Below, piece by piece: positions 35,015-44,054 of a stretch of 64,000 bases of DNA (the first letter of the stretch is position 1; the number at the start of each line of letters is the position of its first letter). Below the pieces are notes generated by a model, which was not told where the DNA came from, searched no databases, and saw nothing but the letters and a program-made list of their open reading frames with translations. The position numbers and the translations under genes are program-made. The DNA is from Gallionella straubiae (GTDB taxonomy: Bacteria; Pseudomonadota; Gammaproteobacteria; Burkholderiales; Gallionellaceae), in the NCBI RefSeq assembly GCF_051257895.1, contig NZ_CP194331.1, positions 620,001 to 684,000 on the forward strand, given 5' to 3'.

Positions 35015-36842
35015 AATGGAGTTGCTGGTAAATCTTCTCGGCAAGCGCCTTGCTGATTCCTTCCACTTGAGACAACTGTTCCACACTGGCCTGCGCCACT
35101 TCGCGCAAGCCGCCGAAATGGGTCAGCAGGCTGCGCCGCCGCTTGTCCCCTACCCCGCTGATTTCCTCCAGGCTGGAGGCGGTGCGCGCCCTGCCGCGCT
35201 TGGCGCGGTGCCCGGTGATGGCAAAGCGGTGCGCCTCGTCGCGGACTTGCTGGATCAGATGCAGCGCAGGATCGTCGCTGCGCAACTGCCTGGCCGTGCC
35301 ATCGGGAAAAACCAGCTGTTCCAGCCCTGCCTTGCGCTCCTCGCCCTTGGCGACGCCGATCAGGGCCAGATCGTTCAAACCCAACTCATGCATCACCTCA
35401 AGTGCAACATGCAACTGACCCAGCCCGCCGTCGATCAGGATCAGGTCGGGGCGCGCACCCTCCCCCGCTGACAGCTTCTGGTAGCGGCGCGTCAGCGCCT
35501 GGCGCATCGCCGCATAATCGTCGCCCGCGGTGATGCCGGTGATGTTGTAGCGGCGATACTGCGTCGAACGCATATCGAGGTTCTCGTAAACCACGCAGGA
35601 AGCCACCGTTGCCTCGCCCATCGTGTGGCTGATGTCAAAACACTCGATGCGCTGCAAGTCAGGCATGTCCAGCAGCTCGCGCAGCCTGTCCAGGCGCAGC
35701 TTCTGCCCCCCCTGCTGCATTTTCCGCTGCTGCAATGCCAGCAGTGCGTTGCGTTGCGCCATCTCCAGCCACTGCCTGCGCTCGCCGCTCGCGGCCTGGC
35801 TGATCTTTACCGTGCGTCCGGCCTGTTCGCTGAGCAGCTGCGCCAACGTCTCGTCATCACATGCCGCATCCAGCACCAGCAGCGGCGGCACGCTGCGGTT
35901 CAGGTAATGCTGCGCGATGAACGCCTGCACGATCTCGTCCGCCGGCAGGCCTTCGGCATGCTCCGGAAAGAAGCTCTTGTCGCCCAGATGCCTCCCGCCG
36001 CGCACCATCGCCAGGTTCACGCAGGTCAGCCCATCCTGTTGTGCGAGTGCGATGATGTCGGCATCGGTCGCCCCGCCGGTGGATTCGACGAACTGTTTCT
36101 GCTGCACGGTATACAGCGCGCGCAACTGGTCGCGCAGCACGGTGGCCTGCTCGTAGTGCTGCGCCTCCGCCGCCTGCTCCATCGCGGCGCGCATGGCCTG
36201 CTCGACCTCCTGCTGCTTGCCCTGCAGCAACAGCATCGCGTTGCGGATGTCGGCCTGGTACTCCTCCTCCGAAATCAGCTTCACGCACGGCGCGGTGCAG
36301 CGCCCGATCTGGTGCAGCAGGCAGGGGCGGGTGCGGTTGTTGAACACGCTGTCCTCGCAGGTGCGGATGCGGAAAATCCTCTGCAGCAACTGGACGCTTT
36401 CCTTGGCTGCGTACGCATTCGGATAGGGGCCGAAGTACTGATCCCGGCGGTTGGGCGCGCCGCGGTAATAGGTCAGGCGCGGGAATTTGTGCCCGGTCAG
36501 CACGATATACGGATAGGACTTGTCGTCGCGAAACAATATGTTATAGCGCGGCTTTAAGGATTTTATAAGGTTGTTTTCGAGCAGCAGCGCCTCGGCTTCG
36601 GTGCGCGTGACCGTGGTCTCAATGCGTGCAATATGCGACACCATCAGGCCTATGCGCGGCGAAACATTGGTTTTCTGGAAGTAGGAGGTAACGCGCTTCT
36701 TCAGTTGCCTGGCCTTGCCGACGTACAGCACCTCACCCCTGGCGTCGAAGAAGCGATACACCCCCGGCAGCAGCGGCAGGTTGTCGAGGATGGGTTTCGG
36801 GTCGAATTTTTCAGCGTTCAAGGTGTGTCGCAATATCTTCAA
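35013..36842 (-). CDS. uvrC: Excinuclease ABC subunit C
   Basis: 609 aa, normal length. It makes both incisions in nucleotide excision repair after UvrAB. The N-terminal GIY-YIG domain reads LPGVYRFFDARGEVLYVGKAR. It is followed by CxxxxxxRCTAPC (HQIGRCTAPC), the UvrB-interacting UVR motif region, an RNase H-like domain with FDISHTMGEATVASCVVYEN, and C-terminal helix-hairpin-helix motifs. The stop codon TAA is formed at the edge of the MITE, yet the C terminus (KALAEKIYQQLH) looks complete. Confidence 0.96.
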   Translation of the reverse strand: MKILRHTLNAEKFDPKPILDNLPLLPGVYRFFDARGEVLYVGKARQLKKRVTSYFQKTNVSPRIGLMVSHIARIETTVTRTEAEALLLENNLIKSLKPRYNILFRDDKSYPYIVLTGHKFPRLTYYRGAPNRRDQYFGPYPNAYAAKESVQLLQRIFRIRTCEDSVFNNRTRPCLLHQIGRCTAPCVKLISEEEYQADIRNAMLLLQGKQQEVEQAMRAAMEQAAEAQHYEQATVLRDQLRALYTVQQKQFVESTGGATDADIIALAQQDGLTCVNLAMVRGGRHLGDKSFFPEHAEGLPADEIVQAFIAQHYLNRSVPPLLVLDAACDDETLAQLLSEQAGRTVKISQAASGERRQWLEMAQRNALLALQQRKMQQGGQKLRLDRLRELLDMPDLQRIECFDISHTMGEATVASCVVYENLDMRSTQYRRYNITGITAGDDYAAMRQALTRRYQKLSAGEGARPDLILIDGGLGQLHVALEVMHELGLNDLALIGVAKGEERKAGLEQLVFPDGTARQLRSDDPALHLIQQVRDEAHRFAITGHRAKRGRARTASSLEEISGVGDKRRRSLLTHFGGLREVAQASVEQLSQVEGISKALAEKIYQQLH

Positions 36843-36938
36843 TGGCCGCCTCGAATATCGCCGCGGTCAGGGCGTCTGGCAAGGGCACCTATCATAGAGC
36901 GTCAAATGGCGCGACAGTTCAGGCCACACGCGGCCAGC

Positions 36939-39074
36939 CTAGCTGTGCCCGAAGAAGCCGACGTACCACAGCACAACCAGCGCGCAAAAGCCCGCTGCGA
37001 TGATCAGGTAATAAGGCCAGAGTACCTGCTTCTCCGCAAACGGATCGAACAGCGAGCGGTTCGCGCCCTCCGGCAACTCGGCCATTCCGGTCAATGACGT
37101 GCCGAACGGGATGTTGATGCGTGCCCGCGCGTTGATCGCCCAGCCGTTGGCATCCAGGATAGGCGCGAGGTTGCGCCGCTTCAGCTTGAACCAGGCCATC
37201 GCCATGGACGGACCGGAAATCAGCAGCATCAGGCCGGCTATCGCCAGCGGTATCTGCCAGAATTTCAGCCCCAGCACGCCGCTGACTATCGAGGCGAGGA
37301 TGCCGCCGATGGCGCCGATCGCCAGGCCGATCGCCGCGAAGATACCGGCGAACTTGCCCACGTCGAACGGCGGCTTGGGTGCGGCTGGGGGCGCCTCGAC
37401 AGCGGCCTTGCCGCCCTCCGCTGCCGCCTTGATCAACTGGCTGTCCACGGCGCCGGCCTTTGTTGCCGCGAGCTTCTGCAACTGTTCGCTGATCATCCTG
37501 GACAACTTCTTGTAGGGCGACCAGAACGCCTGGCGGATGCTGATCGGATGATCGATGATGCGTACGATGCTGGCATCCCAGTCCTGGCCTTTGCGGTCAT
37601 AGAAAATGCCGTTGCGCCCGACCATCAGGTAATCCGAATCGCCAGCGGTGAAGGCGGCGGCGATGCTCATCTTTTCCGTACCGCCGCTGCGCACGCAATC
37701 GCAATACGCGAGGCAGAATCCGCCCATGCCGGCAAGCACGGCATGCTTGGCCACGTCCTCGACCTTGACGCACAACTCGCAACTGCGCCCGTCGAGGTAG
37801 AGCGTCCCGACCTGGAAGATCGCCTTGTCCTTGCCGGTGTAGAAGTTGCGGAACGAAACGAAGTTGTTCACCAGCCGGAACAGGTCGCGGTTGTAGCGCA
37901 GCAGCTTTTCCACCAGGCGGGCCGCCTTCACCTCGGCCTCAATGGCCTTGTCCTGCGCCATCAGGCCGTCGAGTGCGACCTGGTGTCCGTTGCCGAGGAT
38001 CACGCGGATACGCGCGATGCCGAGCTGCTCGACATTGCCCGCGGGTTTTTCCGCCAGCCAGGCCTCAAAGGCCGCGAACCTCGCGCACAGCGCGGCCCAG
38101 TCCGGCGCGCTCAGGCTTTTCTTTTCGCCGAGCAGCGGCTTGATCACCAGATCGCGCAACGCATCCAGCCTGGCCTGCCAAGCCGGATTGGTGCCGGAGG
38201 TCAGGGAGAGCGGCTTGTCCGCCTCTATGGTCGCAAGCGGGAAATCCGCCACCTCCCGGCTCTCTGCCGAGAGGCTCTGTGCGGCGAGCCGCTGGTAATC
38301 CTCGGCAGAGCGGCTCAGCGGCACGGCTGCACGCGCGTCATAGGCCGCGAGCTGGCAGCGCGTGAAATAGTCGCTGACCTTGTCCTTCACGGCGTGAAAG
38401 GCCTCTGCCGCCGCCATGGTCTTATCGCCCAGCAAAAGGATGGCGGCGTTACCCTCGCCTTTGGCTTGCCAGGCCGCGTAGGCGGCGGCCTCGGCAAAGA
38501 ACCTGTCGGCGATCTCGCGGTTGATGCCGGCTTCGCCGCTCAGGTCCGCCACCGAGCCGGCGCATTTGACGATGTCCTCGACCGTCGCGTGCAAGCTGGC
38601 GTCGCGTATCCGCCCGGCGCAGATCACCCCGTCGCCGTTGAACTCCTGTGCCGCCATGAATTTCTCGATGTCCGCCATATCGGCAAGCGAGATCGCCGTC
38701 GCATCCGGCTTGCCGAGGCCCCTCAAGATATGCCGCGCCGAGGCCAGCAGCTGCTTGCCCTCTTCGTTACTGTCGTCGATATCGGCCAACGCCAGGCTGT
38801 CCGATTCCTTGACCAGCAGATCGGCATTCTTCAGCAGCCCCCCTGCCCACTCGATGGCCGCCAGCACCTCGTTGGCTCGCACATGGCCGTCGGTGTCGCT
38901 GTCGATCAGGTCCAGCGTCCGGCTATCGAATTCGAGGCCGCGTGTCGGGCAGCCCAGCGCCACCCACAGTTTCTGGTCCAGTTCCTTCAGCGCCAGCAGA
39001 TCCGCGCCGCAGTCGAGCTGCACCTGGTCGAAGCCGCCTGCCCGGAAAAAATTCCATGTATGCGATGTGGCCAT
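36939..39074 (-). CDS. Large membrane protein with N-terminal EF-hand, function unknown
   Basis: 711 aa. Residues 58-69 form a canonical EF-hand loop (DSDTDGHVRANE), and a degenerate second one with NGDG is near residue 145. The middle is a long soluble alpha-helical region. Around residue 445 a cysteine-rich patch (CLAYCDC) and several charged loops occur. Three hydrophobic helices near the C terminus (about 580-607, 612-636, 683-708) anchor it in the membrane. No catalytic motif is recognised. Calcium-responsive membrane scaffolding is one possibility. It stands alone between uvrC and rlmJ. Confidence 0.8.
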   Translation of the reverse strand: MATSHTWNFFRAGGFDQVQLDCGADLLALKELDQKLWVALGCPTRGLEFDSRTLDLIDSDTDGHVRANEVLAAIEWAGGLLKNADLLVKESDSLALADIDDSNEEGKQLLASARHILRGLGKPDATAISLADMADIEKFMAAQEFNGDGVICAGRIRDASLHATVEDIVKCAGSVADLSGEAGINREIADRFFAEAAAYAAWQAKGEGNAAILLLGDKTMAAAEAFHAVKDKVSDYFTRCQLAAYDARAAVPLSRSAEDYQRLAAQSLSAESREVADFPLATIEADKPLSLTSGTNPAWQARLDALRDLVIKPLLGEKKSLSAPDWAALCARFAAFEAWLAEKPAGNVEQLGIARIRVILGNGHQVALDGLMAQDKAIEAEVKAARLVEKLLRYNRDLFRLVNNFVSFRNFYTGKDKAIFQVGTLYLDGRSCELCVKVEDVAKHAVLAGMGGFCLAYCDCVRSGGTEKMSIAAAFTAGDSDYLMVGRNGIFYDRKGQDWDASIVRIIDHPISIRQAFWSPYKKLSRMISEQLQKLAATKAGAVDSQLIKAAAEGGKAAVEAPPAAPKPPFDVGKFAGIFAAIGLAIGAIGGILASIVSGVLGLKFWQIPLAIAGLMLLISGPSMAMAWFKLKRRNLAPILDANGWAINARARINIPFGTSLTGMAELPEGANRSLFDPFAEKQVLWPYYLIIAAGFCALVVLWYVGFFGHS

Positions 39075-39133
39075 ATGCGCTCCTTAGTCTTAGAGTTGAG
39101 TTGAAGGCAGGACGATTATACAAGGTGGGAAGG

Positions 39134-39979
39134 TCAGTTTTCCCGATACTCCAGCGTATACCCCGCACCTTCGTCCTGCCCCAAATGCTGCGCCAGATAG
39201 GGCATGCTTTCCTGCAGCATTTCATGCAGGATCCACGGCGGGTTGATGATGAACATGCCGCTGCCGTGCATGCCGAACCCGTCCGCGCTGGGAGTTTGCA
39301 CGCTGAGCACGGCATGCAGCCAGCTCTTTACCGGCAGTTGCCTGAGCTGCTCCGGCAGCTGCTGCGCCTCGGCACGCTGCAACTGCGGATACCACACCGC
39401 ATAAATTCCGTTGGCGAAGCGCTTCAGCCCCTCGCGCAAGGCCGAAACCACGCGCCGATAATCCTGCTTGTCCTCGTACGGCGGGTCGATCAGCACCAGC
39501 GCGCGGCGTGGTGGGGGCGGTAGCAGGGCCTTTAGCGCGCCGAAGCCATCGGCCTCCTGGATCAGCACCTGCGCCTCGTGGCCGGCAAAATTTTCCCGCA
39601 GGATTTCGCTGTCGGTCGGATGCAGCTCGAACAGCCGCAGCCTATCCTGCTCGCGCAACAACTCCAGCGCAACCAGCGGCGAGCCGGGATAGAGCTTCAT
39701 CTGCCCGTCCGGGTTGAGGCGCTTCGCCAGCTCGACATATTCCGCCAGCGGCGCGGGCAGATCGTCACGCTGCCACAGCCGCGCGATGCCGCTCTCGTAT
39801 TCCGCATTCTGCACGGCATAGCCGGTGTCCAGCGCATAGCAGCCCGCCCCGGCATGGGTGTCGATGTACCAGAACGGCTTGTCTTTCTGCGCCAGATAGC
39901 GCAGCAACTGCACCTCGATAAAGTGCTTCAGCACGTCGGCATGGTTGCCGGCGTGGAAGGCGTGGCGGTAACTCAGCAT
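39134..39979 (-). CDS. rlmJ: 23S rRNA (adenine(2030)-N6)-methyltransferase
   Basis: 281 aa from the ATG at 39979 (MLSYRHAFHAGNHADVLKH, the family start); the frame is open much further upstream but that part is antisense to the neighbouring gene. It methylates A2030 of 23S rRNA with SAM. The SAM-binding IDTHAGAGCYAL and the catalytic DPPYE (family D/N-PPY) are clear. It is divergent from the flavin-binding protein gene at 40103. Confidence 0.94.
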   Translation of the reverse strand: MLSYRHAFHAGNHADVLKHFIEVQLLRYLAQKDKPFWYIDTHAGAGCYALDTGYAVQNAEYESGIARLWQRDDLPAPLAEYVELAKRLNPDGQMKLYPGSPLVALELLREQDRLRLFELHPTDSEILRENFAGHEAQVLIQEADGFGALKALLPPPPRRALVLIDPPYEDKQDYRRVVSALREGLKRFANGIYAVWYPQLQRAEAQQLPEQLRQLPVKSWLHAVLSVQTPSADGFGMHGSGMFIINPPWILHEMLQESMPYLAQHLGQDEGAGYTLEYREN

Positions 39980-40102
39980 GAATTCGTAAACCGGAAATGC
40001 GCAAGGCGCGATTGTGCCACGCCCGCCCGGATAATGCGCCATCTGGTAAAGCACCCGCAATGTCCGGTATATTGGCTGCCGGACAATTTCCGGGTGAACG
40101 AA

Positions 40103-40648
40103 ATGGGCAAACTCTATACGCAGTTGAACGACGAACTGGCGCACTTCATCCAGCAGCAGAAAATCTTCTTTGTCGGCACCGCCGCGGAGGACGGCAGGGT
40201 CAACGTATCGCCGAAAGGCCTGGACACCCTGAGCGTCGTCACGAAAGACCGCGTCGTCTGGCTCAATCTCACCGGAAGCAGCAACGAGACGGCGGCGCAC
40301 CTTCGCGAGAACGACCGCATCACCCTGATGTTCTGCGCCTTCGAGGGCGACCCGCTGATCCTGCGCCTGTACGGCCGTGCCCAGGTATTCCACCCGCGCG
40401 ACGCGGAATGGGACAGTCTCGTCACCCTCTTCCCCGCGCTTCCCGGCGCGCGCCAGATCATCGACATGTCGATCGACCTGGTGCAGACCTCCTGCGGCTT
40501 CGGCGTGCCGTTTTTCGATTTCAAGGCTGACCGGGAACAACTGGAAGAATGGGCCGGGAAAAAAGGCCCGGAAGGCATACGCAAATACTGGGAAGAGAAA
40601 AACCAGATAAGCCTGGACGGCAGGCCCACGGGCATCATCGCGGAATAA
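40103..40648 (+). CDS. Pyridoxamine 5'-phosphate oxidase-family flavin protein
   Basis: 181 aa from ATG 40103. The split-barrel FMN-binding fold is suggested by FFVGTAAEDGRVNVSPKG, NLTGSSNETAAHLRENDRI and LRLYGRAQVFH, typical of the stand-alone PNPOx-like group with unknown substrates. The C-terminal QTSCGFGVPFFDF is characteristic of this subgroup. It is monocistronic and ends 6 bp before the IS element, so its terminator region may have been displaced. Confidence 0.85.
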   Translation: MGKLYTQLNDELAHFIQQQKIFFVGTAAEDGRVNVSPKGLDTLSVVTKDRVVWLNLTGSSNETAAHLRENDRITLMFCAFEGDPLILRLYGRAQVFHPRDAEWDSLVTLFPALPGARQIIDMSIDLVQTSCGFGVPFFDFKADREQLEEWAGKKGPEGIRKYWEEKNQISLDGRPTGIIAE

Positions 40649-40663
40649 GCGAAATGACCCGTC

Positions 40664-41539
40664 CTAAAATAGGTTGACACCTGTGATGACGGATTGGCCG
40701 GCTTGATTGCTGGCCAACATAGACGCCCGATGAACCTCATCGGGCGTTTTCAATTGTAGCGAGAGATGGGGGTGCTCGGTGTTGTAAATCGCAATGGATT
40801 GACTGACCATGCGCCGGGCCTGAGCCAGATCAGACGGCTTCTGGAGCAGGAACTCCTGCTTGAGAATGCCGTTGACCCGTTCCGCCAAGGCATTCTGGTA
40901 GCAGTCGTAGCCGTCCGTCATTGAGCAGATCAGCCCGTGTTTATGATGAATGGCCTGGTACTCGTCGGCACAGTACTGGATTCCCCTGTCCGAATGATGG
41001 ATCACCGGTTGGCTTCTACAACGCCCTTTCAGCGCCATCTTCAAGGCCTGGCTGACTTGGGCCGTGTGCAGGCTGTCATGGACGTGGTAACCCACGATCT
41101 TGCGTGAGTAGGCATCGGTGATCAGGCTCAGGTAGACACAGCGTTCGCGGGTGGGCAGATAGGTGATGTCCGCAACCCAGACCTGCTCGCTCGCTTCGGC
41201 ACGAACCTGCTCCGGACCGGCTTTGAGCAAGTTGGGATGGCGCCGGAAACGATGGTGGCTGTGCGTCGTCTTGTGGTATGCCCGTCGCGGGAGCAGCAAC
41301 AGGCGCGCACCGCGCAAAAGATTGAACAGCGCATCCCGGCCAATGCCAAGGCCGTGGGCGTCAAGCTCGGGGCCTATCAGGTGGTGCAGCTTGCGCGTCC
41401 CCAGCCGGGGCTGGCGCAGGCGTTTTGCCCTGACCAGTTCCAGCACCGTTTCGTGCTTCGCTTCTTCCTGCGCCCGGCGATGTTGCCACTGGTAATGTGC
41501 CTGCCGGCTGATCCCCATGTAGCGGCAAACCCTCGACAC
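40664..41539 (-). CDS. IS3-family transposase OrfB (DDE catalytic part)
   Basis: 291 aa counted from the first M-type start; the frame is open upstream to the slippery site, so the working product is the OrfAB fusion. The rve integrase core shows VWVADITYLPT (first Asp), HHSDRGIQYCADEY (second Asp) and NALAERVNGILKQEFL (Glu). The N-terminal HTH_21 region includes YMGISRQAHYQW. Intact and probably active. Confidence 0.93.
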   Translation of the reverse strand: MSRVCRYMGISRQAHYQWQHRRAQEEAKHETVLELVRAKRLRQPRLGTRKLHHLIGPELDAHGLGIGRDALFNLLRGARLLLLPRRAYHKTTHSHHRFRRHPNLLKAGPEQVRAEASEQVWVADITYLPTRERCVYLSLITDAYSRKIVGYHVHDSLHTAQVSQALKMALKGRCRSQPVIHHSDRGIQYCADEYQAIHHKHGLICSMTDGYDCYQNALAERVNGILKQEFLLQKPSDLAQARRMVSQSIAIYNTEHPHLSLQLKTPDEVHRASMLASNQAGQSVITGVNLF

Positions 41540-41541
41540 GT

Positions 41542-41943
41542 TCAGTCCTTCAACGGACTTTTGCGCGAGGACTTGCCCACAGGCTTTTTTACGACGCGGA
41601 CTCCATAGTCTTGCTTCAGAACATCGATCACCGCTTCGAAGAATTGGGCTTTCTCCCGCGCCTCCTTGAGCTGGACTTCCAACTCCTTGATCCGCTGTTC
41701 CGGCGTCAGCCCTTGGCTGCCGGCTATTTGGGCTTGGTTACTCATACGACCGTATGATGCCATCGCTCCCCAGTTCTGGCGACCGTGCTTGCGCAACCAG
41801 ACCATGACGGTCGATCTCCCCTGAATCCCGTAACGGTCCTGCGCCTGTTTGTAGGTCAGTTCGCCTTTTTCCACTTGCTCGACTACTGCCAGTTTAAAAG
41901 CCAGCGTGTAATCTCGCTGCGTTCTCTTAACTCCTGCTCCCAT
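41542..41943 (-). CDS. IS3-family OrfA (helix-turn-helix protein)
   Basis: 133 aa. The HTH motif FKLAVVEQVEKGELTYKQAQ precedes a leucine-zipper-like helix (IKELEVQLKEAREKAQFFEA), as in IS3 OrfA. At 41584-41590 (minus) the sequence A-AAA-AAG is in the zero frame, and a -1 shift there leads directly into OrfB. Confidence 0.92.
   Translation of the reverse strand: MGAGVKRTQRDYTLAFKLAVVEQVEKGELTYKQAQDRYGIQGRSTVMVWLRKHGRQNWGAMASYGRMSNQAQIAGSQGLTPEQRIKELEVQLKEAREKAQFFEAVIDVLKQDYGVRVVKKPVGKSSRKSPLKD
41584..41590 (-). promoter_or_regulatory. A6G programmed -1 frameshift site
   Basis: AAAAAAG read as A AAA AAG in the OrfA frame (GTA AAA AAG). A -1 slip continues as KKACGQVLAQKS into OrfB without a stop, producing OrfAB transposase. 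Confidence 0.8.
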
Positions 41944-42006
41944 CTGACTTCCCCTTTTCCTGGTCGAAAAGGCGTCAACTTCTTTCAGGACGAGTCACAG
42001 CCAAAC

Positions 42007-42038
42007 AAAAAGCCCGGCACTCTCGCGCCGGGCTTTTT
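42007..42038 (-). terminator. Intrinsic terminator of the cold-shock gene
   Basis: AGCCCGGC (42011-42018) pairs with GCCGGGCT (42027-42034); A and T tracts on both sides allow bidirectional use. It lies 17 bp beyond the cold-shock stop and 9 bp from the IS end. Confidence 0.88.
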
Positions 42039-42055
42039 ACCAACTCAGGAACCTG

Positions 42056-42259
42056 TTAGGCGGCCTGGATGTTGGAGGCTTGCTTGCCCTTTGGGCCTTG
42101 TGTCACTTCAAAGCTGACCTTCTGGCCTTCTTTGAGCGACTTGAAGCCGTTCATGTTGATTGCCGAAAAGTGTGCGAAAAGATCATCGCCGCCGTCATCG
42201 GGTGTAACAAAACCAAAACCCTTAGCGTCGTTGAACCATTTAACAATACCTGTTGCCAT
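42056..42259 (-). CDS. cspA: Cold-shock protein CspA family
   Basis: 67 aa, the full CSD length. It binds single-stranded RNA/DNA and melts RNA structure. RNP1 KGFGFV and RNP2 DLFAHFS are intact in an otherwise standard beta-barrel sequence starting MATGIVKWFNDAKGFG. AAGGA precedes the ATG. About 270 bp upstream is free of other minus-strand genes, enough for the long structured leader common in cold-shock genes. The gene ends in a strong terminator next to an IS copy. Confidence 0.96.
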   Translation of the reverse strand: MATGIVKWFNDAKGFGFVTPDDGGDDLFAHFSAINMNGFKSLKEGQKVSFEVTQGPKGKQASNIQAA

Positions 42260-42531
42260 GTGTTTACTTCCTTATTAAAAAAACGGGAAAAACTCCCGCA
42301 GAACTATTTGAGTCGAAGATTGCACATGGAAAAACCAGTACTGCAGAGACTTTGAATCAAATACCTGGGAGCCTTGTACGCGTAATAGTTGATACCGTCA
42401 AGGTAATTCTTCAAAAGATTGGAATCTGCCCCGGAATCCAATCTGCGACTCCCTTCGATAAGCCTGTTTTCCTTAATCACGACTCCGGTATATTGTTCCC
42501 ATTCCGCAGAAAAGTACTCCCTGAAACAACC
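42260..42531. other. Divergent spacer, probable cold-shock leader
   Basis: 272 bp between cspA (minus) and the GIY-YIG gene (plus). CGGGAGTTTTTCCCG just before the cspA ribosome site (minus strand) can form a short hairpin. Both promoters must lie here. No further gene is supported. Confidence 0.4.
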
Positions 42532-42858
42532 ATGGCACGCCGCAACCACTACCACATCTATGTGATCGAACTGTCGAAGGACGTTCTGTACGAAGGAAAA
42601 TTCAAGAAGTGCAACCCCGGCTACATTCCGGGCAAACCCTGCGTCTACGTCGGCATGACCGGACTCGACCCCGACCTGCGCTTCGACAAACATAAGGCAG
42701 GCATTCAGTCCAACCGCTACGTCAGGGAATACGGCCTGAGGCTGCTGCCCGACCTCTATGAAGGCTTCAACCCGATGTCGTACGACGAGGCCTGCGAACG
42801 GGAGGTGGAGATCGGCATCGACCTGAGGGAGGCGGGATTCGGGGTCTGGCAGGCCTGA
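42532..42858 (+). CDS. Small GIY-YIG-like nuclease-domain protein
   Basis: 108 aa from ATG 42532. A single small domain resembling GIY-YIG: HIYVIEL as the first strand, CVYVGMTG as the second, and RFDKHKAG carrying the conserved Arg and Lys/His region. The final Glu-rich helix (EACEREVEIGIDLREAG) may hold the metal-binding Glu. Such stand-alone domains have unknown roles. The upstream open frame to 42253 lies in the cspA leader and is not supported. Confidence 0.7.
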   Translation: MARRNHYHIYVIELSKDVLYEGKFKKCNPGYIPGKPCVYVGMTGLDPDLRFDKHKAGIQSNRYVREYGLRLLPDLYEGFNPMSYDEACEREVEIGIDLREAGFGVWQA

Positions 42859-42872
42859 GCATTTATAATAAG

Positions 42873-43029
42873 TCCGTTCGCCCTGAGCTTGATGGAACTA
42901 CTAGCCATCCGACTAGGCGGCCAAGGAACGCCCGCCAAGTCGTTGGTTATGCGAAGGGTGGACTCCGCCACAACTTACCGGTTACATGTCGTCCTCCATT
43001 CATGGTTCGACAAGCTCTCCACGAACGGA
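42873..43029. repeat. Intergenic inverted repeat (TCCGTTCG family)
   Basis: Left arm 42873-42898 (TCCGTTCG, then GAGCTTG, then GAAC) and right arm 43004-43029 (GTTCGACAAGCTC, then CGAACGGA) are inverted copies. The 157-bp unit occupies the gap between the GIY-YIG gene and yjbQ and contains no gene. Confidence 0.65.
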
Positions 43030-43053
43030 GGAATTTCAGTGTTTCCCCTATAA

Positions 43054-43473
43054 CTATTCGCCCTGCACCGTCACTACGATACGCCTGCTGCCGCCGTGAT
43101 TGCGGTGTTCGCAGAGATAGATGCCCTGCCAGGTTCCGAGCCTCGGCTGCCCGTCGGCAACCGGGATGTTCAGGCTGCTGCCGAGCAGGCTGGCTTTCAG
43201 GTGCGCGGGCAGGTCGTCCGAGCCCTCATCCCGATGCACGTAGTACGGCTCATCCTCGGGTACGGCGCGGTTGAACCAGCTCTCGAAATCCTCACGCACC
43301 GTAGGGTCGGCATTCTCGTTGATGGTCAGCGAGGCCGAGGTGTGCATGAGAAAGATATTCATCATGCCGATCCTGAAATCGCGCAGCTCAGGCAGTTCGC
43401 GCAGCAGCTCGTCGGTGATCAGGTGGAAGCCGCGCGGTCTTGCTTTCAGACGTATCTCTTTTTGCAGCCACAT
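43054..43473 (-). CDS. yjbQ: YjbQ/UPF0047 family protein
   Basis: 139 aa. The family shows weak thiamine-phosphate synthase activity in vitro; the physiological role is unclear. Signature residues are present: FLMHTSASLTINENADPTV, YVHRDEGSDDLPAHLK and GTWQGIYLCEHRNHG, with the His and Glu residues of the predicted active site. It follows the small membrane protein gene by 15 nt on the minus strand. Confidence 0.93.
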   Translation of the reverse strand: MWLQKEIRLKARPRGFHLITDELLRELPELRDFRIGMMNIFLMHTSASLTINENADPTVREDFESWFNRAVPEDEPYYVHRDEGSDDLPAHLKASLLGSSLNIPVADGQPRLGTWQGIYLCEHRNHGGSRRIVVTVQGE

Positions 43474-43488
43474 GGGGGTGAACCGCCC

Positions 43489-43803
43489 TCAGCGCTTGAC
43501 GTCAGGCTCATACACGCGGACCGCCTCGCCCTCGATCACCTCACCCCTGAACACCTCGCTTTCCCCCTGCGTGCTGGGAGGCGGAAAGTTCTGCATCTGT
43601 TCGCGCATCAGCCTGCGGATTTCGCGCGTCTTCCACCACAGATAAGCCCCGCCGATCACGGCGACGATCAGGATGGCCGTCAACAGCACTGCCGAGAACA
43701 TCAGCGCCAGGCCGATCAGCGCGACAGTCCAGACAACTGCAACAATTTTGCGCAACAAGCCGGGACGACTGGCTGGAGTATAGGAAATATATTTAATCTG
43801 CAT
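43489..43803 (-). CDS. Small two-helix membrane protein
   Basis: 104 aa. One long or two close hydrophobic helices (about residues 19-58) follow a short basic N terminus; the cytoplasmic tail is charged (KTREIRRLMREQ) and ends in an acidic, Val/Glu-rich segment. No family is recognised with certainty. Cotranscribed with yjbQ. Confidence 0.7.
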   Translation of the reverse strand: MQIKYISYTPASRPGLLRKIVAVVWTVALIGLALMFSAVLLTAILIVAVIGGAYLWWKTREIRRLMREQMQNFPPPSTQGESEVFRGEVIEGEAVRVYEPDVKR

Positions 43804-44054
43804 GGCGAGAGTTTATCCGATTCTTGCTGTACCGGAATTGCCGTGTGCGCTGCACATCCTGCGTTTCATGCCAGTCGCGGCGCCGATGCTCAGCGCAATC
43901 CGGCCCGCATGAATCGATTGGGGGCAGTTTTACCAAATGTGCTGCGCGATTGAAGTGCATCTTGGCCAGTAGAACTAGATATTCTGGCGGATATGTTTTC
44001 CAAGGATGAATGGATAGTATGCGCGCCTCAGGATTGATTAACGAGGTAAAGAAT

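Larger units (their letters stand above)
40655..41997 (-). mobile_element. IS3-family insertion sequence, 1343 bp
   Basis: Terminal inverted repeats of about 27 bp start TGACCCGTCCT at the left and, reversed, TGACTCGTCCT at the right, both continuing to GTTGAC(A/G)CC. Two overlapping transposase frames with an A6G slippery site fill it. No 3-bp target duplication is present (AAA left, CAG right), so the copy is old or one flank has been rearranged. Confidence 0.9.

Noticed and set aside
34823..35086. N-terminal extension of pgsA through the MITE
   Set aside because: The family start MFSNIPNLLTW is at 34822; the extension translates the MITE and part of uvrC.
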